A stretch of 64,000 nt of DNA, from the NCBI GenBank assembly GCA_017303855.1, contig JAFLBL010000009.1, forward strand, positions 89,327 through 153,326, written 5' to 3'. Position 1 is the stretch's first letter. Every line of letters begins with the position of its first letter. This document shows, one piece after another, positions 27,181 to 37,857 of this stretch. Position numbers and translations under genes: made by a program. The notes below the pieces were generated by a model. The model made no database searches. It saw only the letters and a program-made list of their open reading frames with translations, and was not told the origin of the DNA. The stretch comes from Chitinophagales bacterium. Lineage in GTDB: Bacteria; Bacteroidota; Bacteroidia; Chitinophagales; Chitinophagaceae.

Positions 27181-30100
27181 CTGAAGCGGTTTAAAAAAAT
27201 ACTGAAATGGTTTTTCCTCACCCTCCTGCTGCTGATTACAGCCGTTTATATTTTTATACAAACGCCCTGGGGACAAAACTGGATTGTTCATAAGGTGACG
27301 ACACGACTTTCCAAAGACCTTCAGACAAAAATCAGTATCCGGCATGTGGATTTTTCCCTGTTTAACCGCATGCACCTGGAAGGCGTATTACTTGAGGACC
27401 GTACCGGCGACACTTTGCTCTATGCCGGCGACATGAAAGTTTCTATTACCGATTGGTTCTTTTTCAAAAAAAATATCGAGCTGAAATATATCGGTCTGGA
27501 AAATGCAGTGGTAAAATTTCAGCGTACGGATTCCGTATGGCGGCAGCAGTTTATTTTCGATTACTTCTCTTCACCGGGTTCCGGTGACAGCAGTAAAAAG
27601 AAAAGCGGCCTGCAATTGAATCTGAAAAAGGCGGAATTAAAAAATGTCACTTTCATAAAGAAGGATGCCTGGCTGGGTGAGGATATGCGGGTACATCTGG
27701 CGGCACTGACACTTGATGCCAATAATTTGTCGCTTTCCGGGAACCGGTATGAAATCAATTCACTACTGATCAGGGAACCGGATGTATCCCTGTATAGTTA
27801 TTCCCGGCTAAAGCCCGTAGTGCTGTCTAACGCAACTGAAAAAAAAGAAGAACCCGACAGTGCGGCTGTCTGGAATCAGGCCAGGACGGTTTTTAAAATC
27901 GGGGAATTACAGATTATCAACGGCACATTTAAAACAGACCGTGAAACAGAACGCGGTCCGCTTGCCCACTTTGACGGTCTTCATATTTTATTCAACGGCA
28001 TCAATGCCCATCTGAACAATTCGACCTTTACCGGGGATACGGTATTTGCCCGCCTGCAACTGAATGCAAAAGAAAGAAGCGGACTGGAAATTAAAAACCT
28101 GTCGGCTGATTTGAAAATGACCCCGCAGGGTATGTCGTTTGCCAATCTTGACCTGCAGACCAACAAGAGTCGTTTACGTAATTATTTTGCCATGTCCTAT
28201 AATGACATGAGCGAACTCGGCGGATTTATTCATAAAGTAAAAATGGCGGCTTCGTTTGAAGACTCTTATGTGGACAGTGATGATATCGCTTTTTTTGCCC
28301 CCGGTCTCCGTGACTGGAAAAAACAGATTTCACTAAAAGGGAAAATCCGTGGCACAGTGGATGATCTGGTTGGACGGGACCTCGTATTGCAGGCGGGAAA
28401 CAACACCCTGCTGAACGGGGATATTACATTAACCGGACTGCCGGATATTCAACAGACATTTATTGATTTTAAAGCCAATGAATTCAGAACTGTTTATGCG
28501 GATGCCGTGCAGATCGCCCCTTCTCTCCGGACAATCCGTACCCCGGAACTGAGTAAATTACAATACGTAAAATTTGCCGGCAGTTTTACCGGTTTTATCA
28601 ACGACTTTGTTACGTATGGTACGATCCAGACCAATATCGGGACCATCCGCAGTGACCTGAATATGAAATTACCTGCCGGGCAGGATCCGGTCTACTCGGG
28701 TTCCATTGCCACGGACAATTTCCGGCTGGGGGAATTCCTGGGTGATAAGAACATCGGACTGGTGTCGCTCACCGGAACGGTAAAAGGGAAAGGATTCAGT
28801 GAAAAAAGCAGGAACACGCTTATAGATGGAAAAATTCAATACGCTGAATATAAAAATTACCGGTACAACAATATCACGGTAAAAGGGCGGCTGGATAAAA
28901 AATTATTTGACGGTGCAGCTTCAATCAAAGACGAAAACCTGGTATTGGATCTTACCGGTCTGATTGATTTTAACAGTGCAACGCCCCGTTTCAACCTGCT
29001 CGCCGATGTGGAAAGAGCTTACCTCCGGAACCTGAACCTGGTAAAGGACAGTATTGACTTCAAGGGAAGGCTCAATTTTAATTTTACCAGCAGCAACATC
29101 GATAATTTCCTGGGAGAAGCCCGGATTACCGATGCTACCATTCAGCGCAATGGCCTCCGCCTTCCTTTTGATTCCCTGATTGTAACTTCCACACAGACGG
29201 CAGATGGCAAAATGCTGAATGCCGAATCCAATGAATTCACGGCCAATGTACGTGGCGATTACAATCTGTCCGAATTACCGGATGCCTTTACATATTTCCT
29301 GAGCCGCTACTATCCCGCTTATATCAAGGCTCCGTCAAAACTTCCCCTGAACCAGGATATCCGGTTTGACATTTATACTTATTACGTAGATGAATATGCG
29401 AAAATACTGGCACCCGGGCTTACCGGCTTTGATAATTCCCATTTTGAAGGCACCCTGAATCTCGGAAGAAATGAACTTCAGTTTACCGCTGCAGTTCCTC
29501 AATTGAATGTATCCGGCTATCATTTTGACCAGGTGGATGTGGCGGCAACCGGCAATTACGACAGCCTGGTGATTACCGGAAAAACCCGGCAGGTGCGGAT
29601 TAATGACAGTCTCCGTATTCCGGATGCTTCTTTCAGTATTGCTGCCCGTAATGATTCATCACGTGTAACCATCCATGCCGGAGCCACTGCTGCCACTGAA
29701 AGAGCCAATCTGAATGCGTTGGTGCTTACGTACAATGACGGGGTAAAAATTGACATAGATAAATCCTCTTTTACCATTAACAGTAAACTGTGGACAATCG
29801 ATGAAGGAGGGGAATTGATTTTCCGTAAAAACAATCCGGCACAGGGAGACCTGGTTTTATCGGAAGGTGAACAGAAAATCGTTTTACAAACCCGACCATC
29901 CGATATCGGTGACTGGAGTGACCTGCTCGTTGGTCTCTCGAATGTCAACCTGAATGATGTCGCCCCTTTCTTTTTGCCCAATAACCGGCTGGAGGGTTTG
30001 CTGTCCGGCAATCTGCTGGTAGAAGATCCGGGGGGACACCTTAGAATCTCCTCCGATGATATCTCCACGCGTTACCTGCGTATGGACAATGATTCCATCG

Positions 30101-32034
30101 GCGAACTGAAGGCCACAGTGATGTATGACAATAAAGACAAGGAGCTTAAAGTAGAAGGCAGTACGGTAAACCAGGAGAGTTTCCTTGGTTATACCATCGA
30201 TCTTTTCCTGGGTGATCAGGAAAAAGCGAAGAAAAACAGCATTGCCCTGAAAGCAAGAACATTCCCGATCAAAGTACTGGAACGGTTTCTGGGTGTTTTG
30301 TTCTCCGATATACAAGGATACCTGACAGGCGATATTGATATAACCGGGCCATTCAACAACCTGGGGGTAACCGGTAAAGGCCGGCTGAAAGATGCCGGGT
30401 TGCGGGTTAACTTCACCCAGTGTTTTTATAAAATAAAGGACACGGATATCGCACTTACCAAAGAAAAGATCGACCTGGATGGACTGGTTTTAATTGATAC
30501 CGTAACCAGGAATCCGATTTACATTACCGGTGGCATTGACCACGAGTCATTCCGCAATATGTTTTTCAACCTGGATGTGAGTACCCGTAAACCCGGAACC
30601 CGTGGCGACCAGTTCAACAAACCGGTACAATTGCTGAAGACTACCTATAACGACAATAAGCAGTTTTATGGTGATGTAAAAGGTACGGGCGTGCTGCAGT
30701 TATTCGGCTATCAGTCGGATATGGTTATGACGATCAATGCCAATGCCTCGGAAAGTGACAGCAGTTATATTACCTTACCACCTTCCAGCAGCCGGGAGAC
30801 GGGGATCGCCGATTTCCTGATCGAAAGAAAGTATGGACGGGAAATGAATGAACAGGACATCAGTAAGAATGCCACCAATATTGTATATGATGTGGAAGTG
30901 ACTGCCAATCCCATGGTAACGGTAAAAGTGGTACTGGATGAACTGACCGGAGATGAAATAAAAGGAAAAGGATCGGGTACGCTGAATATACGTTCAGGCA
31001 CTGTAGAACCCCTGACCCTTCGTGGCCGTTTTGATATTGAGGAGGGGGATTACCTGTTTACCTTTCAGTCCTTCTTTAAAAAACCTTTTGACATCAGAAA
31101 AGGTTCCCAGAATTATATTGAATGGAACGGGGATCCTTATGATGCCAACATCCGTTTTGAAGCCATGTATACAGCCGACAGGGTGAGTTTTGCTCCTTTG
31201 GCCAGTTCATTAAACCTGACTTCGAATATCACCAATGCCCGCGGGGATGTGTATGTGGTGGCCACGCTTACGGATAAATTATTTAAGCCTCAGATAAATT
31301 TCGCATTGGACTTCCCCTCCAACAGTGTGGCAAAAACAGATCCTGAACTGGGTCTCCTGGTACAGCAGATGCAACGGAACCTGAATGAGATTAACCGGCA
31401 GGTAACCTACCTTATTGTATTCAATAGTTTCGCCCCCAGTGAATTGTCCGGAGATGTAGCCGGTCCGAACCTGGGTGTCAGTACGATCTCCGGTATGTTA
31501 TTGGGTGTATTAAGTGATCAGCTGAATAAATTATTCGGAAATCTGCTGAAAAGTGATAAATACAATATCAATTTTAATACGTCCTTTTATAACAGGAACC
31601 TGGTGGATGCGAGTAATACGGCATTAAACCTGAGCAGTAACGTGAATTTCTCCATCGGCCGGTCCTTTTTTAATAACCGGTTTATTATTTCAACCGGTGT
31701 GGGATTTGATGCACCACTCAGTAACCAATCGGGACAGAACAACCTGCAGCAGAATATCATGTTGCTGCCGGATGTAACTATGGAATGGCTGATCAATCCG
31801 AGCGGAACGATCCGGGCTACTTTCTTTTACAGGCAGAATGCGGATTACCTGAGCACATCGTCCAATGCGTCCACCACAAAAGCGACAAGGACTGGTGCCA
31901 GCCTTTCTTACCGGAAAGATTTTGACCGGTTGGGTGATTTATTCCGCCGGAATAAACGAACCAGGCAGTTGCCGGTAAGCGATAGTATCCCTCCTCCACC
32001 GGTTGTACCTGCAGAAGTAAAAAAAGAAGATTAA
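27181..32034 (+). CDS. tamB: Translocation and assembly module protein TamB, CTG start
   Basis: About 1617 aa; a very long AsmA/TamB-type protein that bridges inner and outer membrane as a hydrophobic beta-groove. A membrane helix is encoded at 27181-27290 ([18 protein letters not shown]), followed by [20 protein letters not shown], the usual TamB opening. The frame is closed by TAG at 27172, and no ATG, GTG or TTG occurs before the GTG at 27295, which would remove the helix. CTG at 27181 (CTG-AAG-CGG) fits the family start MKR. The DUF490 domain covers the last third, with [20 protein letters not shown] and [11 protein letters not shown]. It overlaps ribBA by 4 bp in convergent orientation. 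Its likely partner is the TamL-like protein at 13003. Confidence 0.9.
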   Translation: MKRFKKILKWFFLTLLLLITAVYIFIQTPWGQNWIVHKVTTRLSKDLQTKISIRHVDFSLFNRMHLEGVLLEDRTGDTLLYAGDMKVSITDWFFFKKNIELKYIGLENAVVKFQRTDSVWRQQFIFDYFSSPGSGDSSKKKSGLQLNLKKAELKNVTFIKKDAWLGEDMRVHLAALTLDANNLSLSGNRYEINSLLIREPDVSLYSYSRLKPVVLSNATEKKEEPDSAAVWNQARTVFKIGELQIINGTFKTDRETERGPLAHFDGLHILFNGINAHLNNSTFTGDTVFARLQLNAKERSGLEIKNLSADLKMTPQGMSFANLDLQTNKSRLRNYFAMSYNDMSELGGFIHKVKMAASFEDSYVDSDDIAFFAPGLRDWKKQISLKGKIRGTVDDLVGRDLVLQAGNNTLLNGDITLTGLPDIQQTFIDFKANEFRTVYADAVQIAPSLRTIRTPELSKLQYVKFAGSFTGFINDFVTYGTIQTNIGTIRSDLNMKLPAGQDPVYSGSIATDNFRLGEFLGDKNIGLVSLTGTVKGKGFSEKSRNTLIDGKIQYAEYKNYRYNNITVKGRLDKKLFDGAASIKDENLVLDLTGLIDFNSATPRFNLLADVERAYLRNLNLVKDSIDFKGRLNFNFTSSNIDNFLGEARITDATIQRNGLRLPFDSLIVTSTQTADGKMLNAESNEFTANVRGDYNLSELPDAFTYFLSRYYPAYIKAPSKLPLNQDIRFDIYTYYVDEYAKILAPGLTGFDNSHFEGTLNLGRNELQFTAAVPQLNVSGYHFDQVDVAATGNYDSLVITGKTRQVRINDSLRIPDASFSIAARNDSSRVTIHAGATAATERANLNALVLTYNDGVKIDIDKSSFTINSKLWTIDEGGELIFRKNNPAQGDLVLSEGEQKIVLQTRPSDIGDWSDLLVGLSNVNLNDVAPFFLPNNRLEGLLSGNLLVEDPGGHLRISSDDISTRYLRMDNDSIGELKATVMYDNKDKELKVEGSTVNQESFLGYTIDLFLGDQEKAKKNSIALKARTFPIKVLERFLGVLFSDIQGYLTGDIDITGPFNNLGVTGKGRLKDAGLRVNFTQCFYKIKDTDIALTKEKIDLDGLVLIDTVTRNPIYITGGIDHESFRNMFFNLDVSTRKPGTRGDQFNKPVQLLKTTYNDNKQFYGDVKGTGVLQLFGYQSDMVMTINANASESDSSYITLPPSSSRETGIADFLIERKYGREMNEQDISKNATNIVYDVEVTANPMVTVKVVLDELTGDEIKGKGSGTLNIRSGTVEPLTLRGRFDIEEGDYLFTFQSFFKKPFDIRKGSQNYIEWNGDPYDANIRFEAMYTADRVSFAPLASSLNLTSNITNARGDVYVVATLTDKLFKPQINFALDFPSNSVAKTDPELGLLVQQMQRNLNEINRQVTYLIVFNSFAPSELSGDVAGPNLGVSTISGMLLGVLSDQLNKLFGNLLKSDKYNINFNTSFYNRNLVDASNTALNLSSNVNFSIGRSFFNNRFIISTGVGFDAPLSNQSGQNNLQQNIMLLPDVTMEWLINPSGTIRATFFYRQNADYLSTSSNASTTKATRTGASLSYRKDFDRLGDLFRRNKRTRQLPVSDSIPPPPVVPAEVKKED

Positions 32035-33233
32035 CCTTTCAGTATTTCATGTCCCATTTTATCCCGCTTGGTCTGCAGGTATTTTTCGTTATGTGGATTG
32101 GGGCAACTTTCAATGGGTACATTTTCCACAATCTCCAGTCCGTAACCAATCAGACCAACTCTTTTCTTGGGATTGTTCGTCATCAGCCTTAGTTTGGTAA
32201 TACCGATATGACGGAGCATCTGCGCCCCTATGCCATAATCCCGTTGATCCATGGAAAATCCGAGGTGCAGGTTGGCTTCCACCGTATCCATCCCCTCTTC
32301 CTGGAGTTTGTATGCTTTCAGTTTATTAAGCAATCCGATACCCCGGCCTTCCTGGTTCATATATAGAATGGCCCCTTTGCCTTCTTTATCCACCATTTCC
32401 ATAGCCTGATGCAGTTGTTCACCACAATCACAACGGAGAGAACCAAGTATATCACCAGTAAAACAGGATGAATGAACCCGCACCAATACCGGTTCACCAG
32501 GCTGCCATGTCCCTTTGATAAGCGCCATATGTTCGTTGGCCGAATTTTTCTCTTTAAATGCCACCAATTCAAAATTTCCGTAATGTGTCGGCATTTGTAC
32601 CCGGACTACTTCGTCTATCAGTGATTCCGTCCGGACCCGATATTCAATAAGGTCTTTGATGGAAATAATTTTTAACTGGTGCTGACGGGCCACTTCCATC
32701 AGTTGAGGCAGGCGGGCCATTGACCCGTCCTCGTTCATAATTTCCACGAGCACTCCCCCGGGTTCAAAACCGGCCATAACGGCCAGGTCAACTGTTGCCT
32801 CCGTATGCCCGGCCCGGCGTAGTACCCCGCCCTTTTTGGAACGAAGGGGGAATATATGCCCTGGTCGTCCAAGGTCATCCGGGCGTGTTTTAGGGTCAAT
32901 CAGGGCCAGTACAGTCTGGGATCTGTCCTGGGCTGAAATGCCTGTACCGCAGTTATCTCCCAGTAAATCAACGCTTACGGTAAATGCCGTTTCATGAACC
33001 GCGGTATTATTACGCACCATCAGGTCCAGGCCAAGTTCATTACATCGTTCTTCCGGCAGAGAGGCACAGATCAGTCCCCGTCCGTATTTACTCATAAAAT
33101 TGATCAGTTCCGGTGTGGCATTCCGGGCGGCGGTAACAAAATCCCCTTCATTTTCCCGGTCTTCATCATCTACTACAATAACCAGTTTTCCCCTTTTTAT
33201 ATCTTCTACTGCGCTTTCAATAGTATCAAACAT
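32031..33233 (-). CDS. ribBA: Bifunctional riboflavin biosynthesis protein RibBA
   Basis: A 400-aa fusion. The N-terminal RibB half (about residues 1-200) makes 3,4-dihydroxy-2-butanone 4-phosphate: [29 protein letters not shown]. The C-terminal RibA half (GTP cyclohydrolase II) carries the zinc site [18 protein letters not shown] and [15 protein letters not shown]. The frame is open to 33410, but the ATG at 33233 gives [12 protein letters not shown], the usual start, and a perfect promoter box lies just before it. No FMN riboswitch is present in the short leader. Confidence 0.96.
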   Translation of the reverse strand: MFDTIESAVEDIKRGKLVIVVDDEDRENEGDFVTAARNATPELINFMSKYGRGLICASLPEERCNELGLDLMVRNNTAVHETAFTVSVDLLGDNCGTGISAQDRSQTVLALIDPKTRPDDLGRPGHIFPLRSKKGGVLRRAGHTEATVDLAVMAGFEPGGVLVEIMNEDGSMARLPQLMEVARQHQLKIISIKDLIEYRVRTESLIDEVVRVQMPTHYGNFELVAFKEKNSANEHMALIKGTWQPGEPVLVRVHSSCFTGDILGSLRCDCGEQLHQAMEMVDKEGKGAILYMNQEGRGIGLLNKLKAYKLQEEGMDTVEANLHLGFSMDQRDYGIGAQMLRHIGITKLRLMTNNPKKRVGLIGYGLEIVENVPIESCPNPHNEKYLQTKRDKMGHEILKG

Positions 33234-33247
33234 CAGCCTTTTTTTTG

Positions 33248-33255
33248 CAAAAATA
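33248..33255 (-). promoter_or_regulatory. ribBA promoter, -7 element
   Basis: TATTTTTG on the minus strand, 14 bp before the ribBA ATG, matches TAnnTTTG exactly. No -33 element at the right spacing. The implied leader is under 15 nt, too short for a riboswitch. Confidence 0.5.
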
Positions 33256-33280
33256 GAACAATCAGACCGGCTGGCCGTAC

Positions 33281-33314
33281 GGGGCGGGACGGGGCAGCGA
33301 AATCCGGGCCGGGG
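33281..33314 (+). other. G-run cluster, possible G-quadruplex
   Basis: Between divergent ribBA and the TonB-dependent receptor gene the plus strand holds five G-runs in 34 bp: GGGG-C-GGG-AC-GGGG, an 11-nt loop, GGG-CC-GGGG. It stands out against the AT-rich flanks. Whether it folds is unknown. Confidence 0.45.
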
Positions 33315-33347
33315 CTGTCTTCCTAACGTATTACATTTCAATAGTCG

Positions 33348-33378
33348 TTGTGTTAATATTTGCCTATATTTAATTTGG
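33348..33378 (+). promoter_or_regulatory. Promoter of the Oar-like receptor gene
   Basis: TTG at 33348-33350, 20 bp spacer, then TAATTTGG at 33371-33378 (one base short of TAnnTTTG). The ATG follows at 33416. Spacing matches the Bacteroidota -33/-7 rule. Confidence 0.45.
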
Positions 33379-33415
33379 AAATATTCCCTTTCTTTGCATC
33401 CGAAAACCAATCTTT

Positions 33416-36400
33416 ATGCTTAAGAGAATAGTCTTTTTATTTGTTGTAGCCTTAGTGGCAAGTCCCATGCTATTTGCCCAGATTACGACCTCTGCCATCA
33501 ATGGTGCGGTAAAGAACAATGCCGATGAACCCCTGGTTGGCGCCACAATCGTGGCTACCCACCAGCCTTCCGGTACTAAATACTCTACCGTTTCCCGTGC
33601 AGGAGGCCAGTTTTCTATCCAGAACATGCGGGTGGGCGGTCCTTACCTGATTGAAGTCAGTTTTGTAGGCCATGATGCCGGTAAATATGAAAATATTTAT
33701 CTCCAGCTGGCTGAAACTTTCCTGCTCAATCCTTCGCTCGTTAAAACAGCCTCTTCCCTTGAAAATGTGGTATTGACCACCGGAAGAAGAAGCAGCGTTT
33801 TAAATGCCGGCCGTACCGGAGCTGTTAATAACATTGGTATCCGTCAGATTAACCAGCTGCCTACCATCAGCCGGAGTATTAATGACCTGACCCGTTCCAC
33901 CCCCCAGGCCAACGGTAATGGTCAGTCTGTAGGTGGTGGTAACTACCGTCAGAACAACTTCACGGTTGACGGTGCGGATTTCAACAACAGTTTTGGTATT
34001 GGTAATAACCTGCCTGCCGGTGGTGCACCCATTTCACTGGATGCCCTGGAAGAAATCTCCGTTAATATCACACCTTTTGATGTCCGCCAGACCGGTTTTA
34101 TCGGTAGTGCGGTAAACGCTGTTACCCGTTCCGGTACAAACACATTCACCGGTTCCGTGTATACGTATTTCCGTAATCAGAATCAGCGTGGTTATAAAGT
34201 TGGTAATACGGCATTCACGCGTCCAACAGAAGAATTCAAACAGGTGGGTTTCCGTGTAGGTGGTCCGATAATTAAAAACAAACTGTTTTTCTTTTTTAAC
34301 TATGAAAAAGAAACCCAGCCTAAAACGATTCAGACAACAATCGCATCATCTGCTTCCGCAGCTTACGGAAGTGCTCCGAATATTGCCCGTCCATCTGCTG
34401 ACTCACTGCGTCTGATCAGTAATTATCTGAAAGATACTTATGGTTATGTTACCGGTCCCTGGGATAACTATACCCCCAATATCGAACGAACTAAAATCAT
34501 GATGCGTCTGGACTGGAACATTAATTCCAAACATCGTTTTAATGTTCGTTACAGCCAGGTGGAAGGTGGTGAGCCCAATGGCCCCAGTTCGTCCACTACC
34601 GGTGCCGGGTTTACTTACTCTTCCGGTCTGGGTCGTACAAATAACAACTCACTGTGGTTCAAAAACTCAAATTACTTCCAGGGTGCTAACCTGTATTCCC
34701 TGGCGGCTGAGCTGAACTCAAATATGGGTAAACTGTCTAATACTTTACGTGGTACTTATACATACCAGAATGACTCCCGTGAAACAGACAGCCAGGTATT
34801 CCCCTTTGTGGATATCCTGAGCACCACCGGAGTTACCGCTTCCGCTCCTTATACTTCTTTTGGGTATGAGCCTTTCAGTTATGGTAACCTGAGAAAAGTT
34901 AAAACCTACTCAGTTATTGATAACCTGAGCTGGACAATGGGTAAACATGGATTTACCGTAGGAGGTCAGTTTGATATGAGTGAAACGATCAACGGTTTCC
35001 AGCGTTTTGCCACCAGCTATTATGTATTTAATACCTGGTCTGATTTTGTAAATGGCCGTGATCCCCGTGATTTCGCGCTGACCTATTCTCTTTCCAAGAA
35101 TTTCGCACCTGCATTCTCTTCCTTTAAGTTTGCGCAGTTGTCATTCTACGGACAGGATGAAATAAACGTAAACAAAAATTTACGGGTAACGCTTGGTTTA
35201 CGTGTTGACCGCGCTACCTACCCGGATGTTCCCCAGATTCTTACTCACCCCCTGGTACTGGGTATGACCTTTGCCGATGGCGTGAAAATGAATACGGGCG
35301 TACTGCCGAAAACAAGAGCCATGTGGTCTCCCCGTATCGGCTTTAACTGGGATCTCTATGGAGACCGTTCCCTGCAGATCCGCGGTGGTACTGGTATCTT
35401 CACAGGTAAAGTGCCGTTTGTATGGATCGTGAGCCAGTCAGGTGATAATGGAATGATTCAGATTACCCAGTCCTTCAATGGCCTGGCCAATAACGTAAAC
35501 CGTCCGTTCAATCCTGATCCCATTGCTTATCGCCCTTCAAGTGTTCCCCAGGCCGGTACAATTGTACCTGGTACCATAACTGCCATGGATCCTAATTTCC
35601 GTTTCCCCCAGTCATGGAAAACCACGCTGGCAATGGATGGCAAACTCCCGGGTGGAATGATTGGTACCCTGGAAGCGATCTTTAACAAGGATATGTATAC
35701 GGCCTTCTTCAGCAACCCGAATATGCAGGCTCCCGCTAACCTGAATGTTGCAGGCTACTCTGATAACCGGGTCATTTACGGTGCCTCTGTACCGACCCGC
35801 TTTATCAATACGCTGAATGCAGCGGGTGTACCCACAGCCGGCGGTACTTCTGCTTTCAATCCGATCCTGATCACCAATGGTAAAAAAGGATTTTATTTCT
35901 CCATGACCGCTAAAGTGGAAAAACCTTTCAGCAAAGGTTTCTACGCTTCTGTTGCCTATACCAAATCACTGGCCGGCAATATGCATGATGGTGGTGGCGA
36001 CCAGCCCCAGTCAGCCTGGCAGGGTACAGCTACCGTTAACGGAGCCAATACTTCTCCTTTAGGTTATACAGATTATGTGCTGCCTGATCGTGTGGTAGCC
36101 CTGGTTTCTTACCGTAAGGAGTACCTGAAACACCTGGCAACAACAGTTTCCCTGATTTACAATGGAGCTATTGGAGGTCGCTTCTCCTATGTTTACGGAG
36201 GCGATTTCAACCGTGATGGGGTTTCCGGCAATGACCTGATCTATATTCCTTCTGTAAATGAAGTAAAAAATATGCAGTTTGCCAGCCAGACGGTAAACGG
36301 TGTGGTATATGATCAGAATGCTCAGCGTACTTTGTTTGAAAACTATATCGGACAGGATAAATACCTGAAAGCCCATCGCGGTCAGTATGCTGAACGTAAC

Positions 36401-36736
36401 GGTGCGCAGATACCCTGGCTGAACCGTGTTGACCTGAAATTCATACAGGATGTATTTACCAAAATCGGTAAGAGCAAGAACTCCGTACAGTTTACCATTG
36501 ATATCTTCAACTTTGGTAATATCATCAACTCCGATTGGGGTAAGCTGAAAACTATCAACGCCAGTTCTATTCTGACACCGACCAACCAGGCTTCTCTGAT
36601 CCCCGGTGGTACAGTAGTACCCCAGTTCAGACTGGCTGCCGTTAACAATGAGATTATCACCAAGACCTTCCGTGACAGGGTGGATGTAAACTCCACTTAC
36701 TCTATCCAGTTTGGTCTTCGTTACCTGTTCAATTAA
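33416..36736 (+). CDS. Oar-like TonB-dependent receptor with N-terminal regulatory beta-domain
   Basis: A 1106-aa outer-membrane protein. Signal peptide about residues 1-21; a carboxypeptidase-regulatory-like domain (about 22-110, GAVKNNADEPLVGATIVATH, GGQFSIQNMRVGGPYLIEV); plug domain with RSINDLTRSTPQANGNGQSV and NNFTVDGADFNNSFGI (about 145-240); then the long barrel ending SIQFGLRYLFN. The NxxGxVxxxTxxG-like IGSAVNAVTRSGTNTFTGS region is typical of the Oar/OmpA-related group that takes part in surface protein or adhesion functions; no nutrient can be named. It has its own promoter and terminator. Confidence 0.92.
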   Translation: MLKRIVFLFVVALVASPMLFAQITTSAINGAVKNNADEPLVGATIVATHQPSGTKYSTVSRAGGQFSIQNMRVGGPYLIEVSFVGHDAGKYENIYLQLAETFLLNPSLVKTASSLENVVLTTGRRSSVLNAGRTGAVNNIGIRQINQLPTISRSINDLTRSTPQANGNGQSVGGGNYRQNNFTVDGADFNNSFGIGNNLPAGGAPISLDALEEISVNITPFDVRQTGFIGSAVNAVTRSGTNTFTGSVYTYFRNQNQRGYKVGNTAFTRPTEEFKQVGFRVGGPIIKNKLFFFFNYEKETQPKTIQTTIASSASAAYGSAPNIARPSADSLRLISNYLKDTYGYVTGPWDNYTPNIERTKIMMRLDWNINSKHRFNVRYSQVEGGEPNGPSSSTTGAGFTYSSGLGRTNNNSLWFKNSNYFQGANLYSLAAELNSNMGKLSNTLRGTYTYQNDSRETDSQVFPFVDILSTTGVTASAPYTSFGYEPFSYGNLRKVKTYSVIDNLSWTMGKHGFTVGGQFDMSETINGFQRFATSYYVFNTWSDFVNGRDPRDFALTYSLSKNFAPAFSSFKFAQLSFYGQDEINVNKNLRVTLGLRVDRATYPDVPQILTHPLVLGMTFADGVKMNTGVLPKTRAMWSPRIGFNWDLYGDRSLQIRGGTGIFTGKVPFVWIVSQSGDNGMIQITQSFNGLANNVNRPFNPDPIAYRPSSVPQAGTIVPGTITAMDPNFRFPQSWKTTLAMDGKLPGGMIGTLEAIFNKDMYTAFFSNPNMQAPANLNVAGYSDNRVIYGASVPTRFINTLNAAGVPTAGGTSAFNPILITNGKKGFYFSMTAKVEKPFSKGFYASVAYTKSLAGNMHDGGGDQPQSAWQGTATVNGANTSPLGYTDYVLPDRVVALVSYRKEYLKHLATTVSLIYNGAIGGRFSYVYGGDFNRDGVSGNDLIYIPSVNEVKNMQFASQTVNGVVYDQNAQRTLFENYIGQDKYLKAHRGQYAERNGAQIPWLNRVDLKFIQDVFTKIGKSKNSVQFTIDIFNFGNIINSDWGKLKTINASSILTPTNQASLIPGGTVVPQFRLAAVNNEIITKTFRDRVDVNSTYSIQFGLRYLFN

Positions 36737-36755
36737 GCTGATCGAGGTATACAAT

Positions 36756-36788
36756 AAAAAAGCCGGTTCAGATGAACCGGCTTTTTTT
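36756..36788 (+). terminator. Terminator of the Oar-like receptor gene
   Basis: AAAAAGCCGGTTCA-GA-TGAACCGGCTTTTTTT: a perfect stem of about 14 bp followed by a T-run, 20 bp after the stop. Confidence 0.9.
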
Positions 36789-36834
36789 ATTCAGCAAAAA
36801 GCGTGAAGGGGCATTCTGAAAAAGAGGAATGTAC

Positions 36835-36869
36835 TGTTGACTACTAACTCCCGACTCAAGACTCCCGAC
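36835..36869. repeat. Heptamer tandem array containing TCCCGAC (GTCGGGA)
   Basis: Five contiguous 7-bp units ending in AC: tgttgac, tactaac, tcccgac, tcaagac, tcccgac. The stop codon of the esterase gene (TGA at 36856-36858 on the minus strand) lies inside the array, so its last residues SRES are encoded by repeat units. The same heptamer forms the array at 6841. Confidence 0.75.
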
Positions 36870-37731
36870 TAACAGACCATCCCCATTTCAAAAACTCCGG
36901 CATTGCCCTGCCCCATGTATCCACATCATGTGTGCCATCCTCCATTTCGAGATAATGTATATCCTGAGGTTGCTGATAGCCTTTTATTTCCAGTTCACGG
37001 ATGAGGTCCTGCGTATCATCAATAGAGTCTATAATGCCGTTATGATTCCTGTCTTTTAATTCATCCAGCTGTCCGCATTGAAAAAAGAATTTCAGCCAGG
37101 GCGCATAAGTTCCTTCCCGGATTTCCTGGTGCATGATCCGGTGCTTGTTATCATCGTAGTCTTTGTCTTCCTGATCCAGGCTCCTCCACCAGAAAGAACC
37201 TGAAAAAACACCAACCCGGGTAAATTCACCCGGGCGGTTCCAGACGATATCAAGGGCACTGAGGCCGCCCAGCGAAAAGCCGGCAAACGCTTTTTCTTTA
37301 AAGGAGTCAATTCCAAACTTCTGCCGGATAAAAGGGATCAGTTCATCAAATATAAAAGAAGTGTATAGCGGCGCCTTGCTCCCCCGTTTCAGGTAATCCG
37401 GTTTACGCTGCGTGCCGTATTCCAGTTTTCTTTCCTCCCCGGCATGAACAGCCGCGAAAAGGATTGGTTCAATCTGGTTATCACGGTATATATCTTCCAG
37501 GATGGATCGAAAATCCATCCGGGTCATATCCTGTCCGTCATTGATCAGGAGCAGGCTTAATGCGGTACCCTGCCTGTATCCCCGGGGTATATAAAAACCG
37601 ATCGTCACTTCCCGGCCCAGAAAAGCGGAGTCCAGATGGAGCTCTTCTTTCAGTATGAGGGCCACTTCTTTTTCTTCTTGCTGCATAATTTCAAAAATAA
37701 TGAATTCAGGCATACCCGATGATGAATACAT
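36856..37731 (-). CDS. Alpha/beta-hydrolase, esterase-D/enterochelin-esterase type
   Basis: Up to 291 aa. The serine-hydrolase nucleophile elbow GFSLGG is present, with LLLINDGQDM before it and the catalytic His region GTHDVDTWGRAMPEFLKWGW near the C-terminus, the pattern of the esterase D/Fes family. An ATG at 37686 (MQQEEKEVAL) or 37713 may be the true start. The C-terminal SRES runs into a heptamer repeat. It is divergent (126 bp) from the ATP-grasp and GCS2 genes and may hydrolyse an ester, thioester or peptide product made by them. No signal peptide, so it is probably cytoplasmic. Substrate unknown. Confidence 0.85.
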   Translation of the reverse strand: MYSSSGMPEFIIFEIMQQEEKEVALILKEELHLDSAFLGREVTIGFYIPRGYRQGTALSLLLINDGQDMTRMDFRSILEDIYRDNQIEPILFAAVHAGEERKLEYGTQRKPDYLKRGSKAPLYTSFIFDELIPFIRQKFGIDSFKEKAFAGFSLGGLSALDIVWNRPGEFTRVGVFSGSFWWRSLDQEDKDYDDNKHRIMHQEIREGTYAPWLKFFFQCGQLDELKDRNHNGIIDSIDDTQDLIRELEIKGYQQPQDIHYLEMEDGTHDVDTWGRAMPEFLKWGWSVSRES

Positions 37732-37857
37732 CTGTGTTAAAACCCCGGAATTACAATGAATGATTTGGTGGTCTGCTCCCGAAAAAATAAATTTGGAAAC
37801 GCCTCTTCCTGTTTTTCCCCGGGAGCGGCTCTATTTATTCAAGTTTAAAAACCGCTT

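Noticed and set aside
33234..33350. FMN riboswitch before ribBA
   Set aside because: The promoter box leaves a leader of less than 15 nt and none of the conserved FMN-box segments was found.
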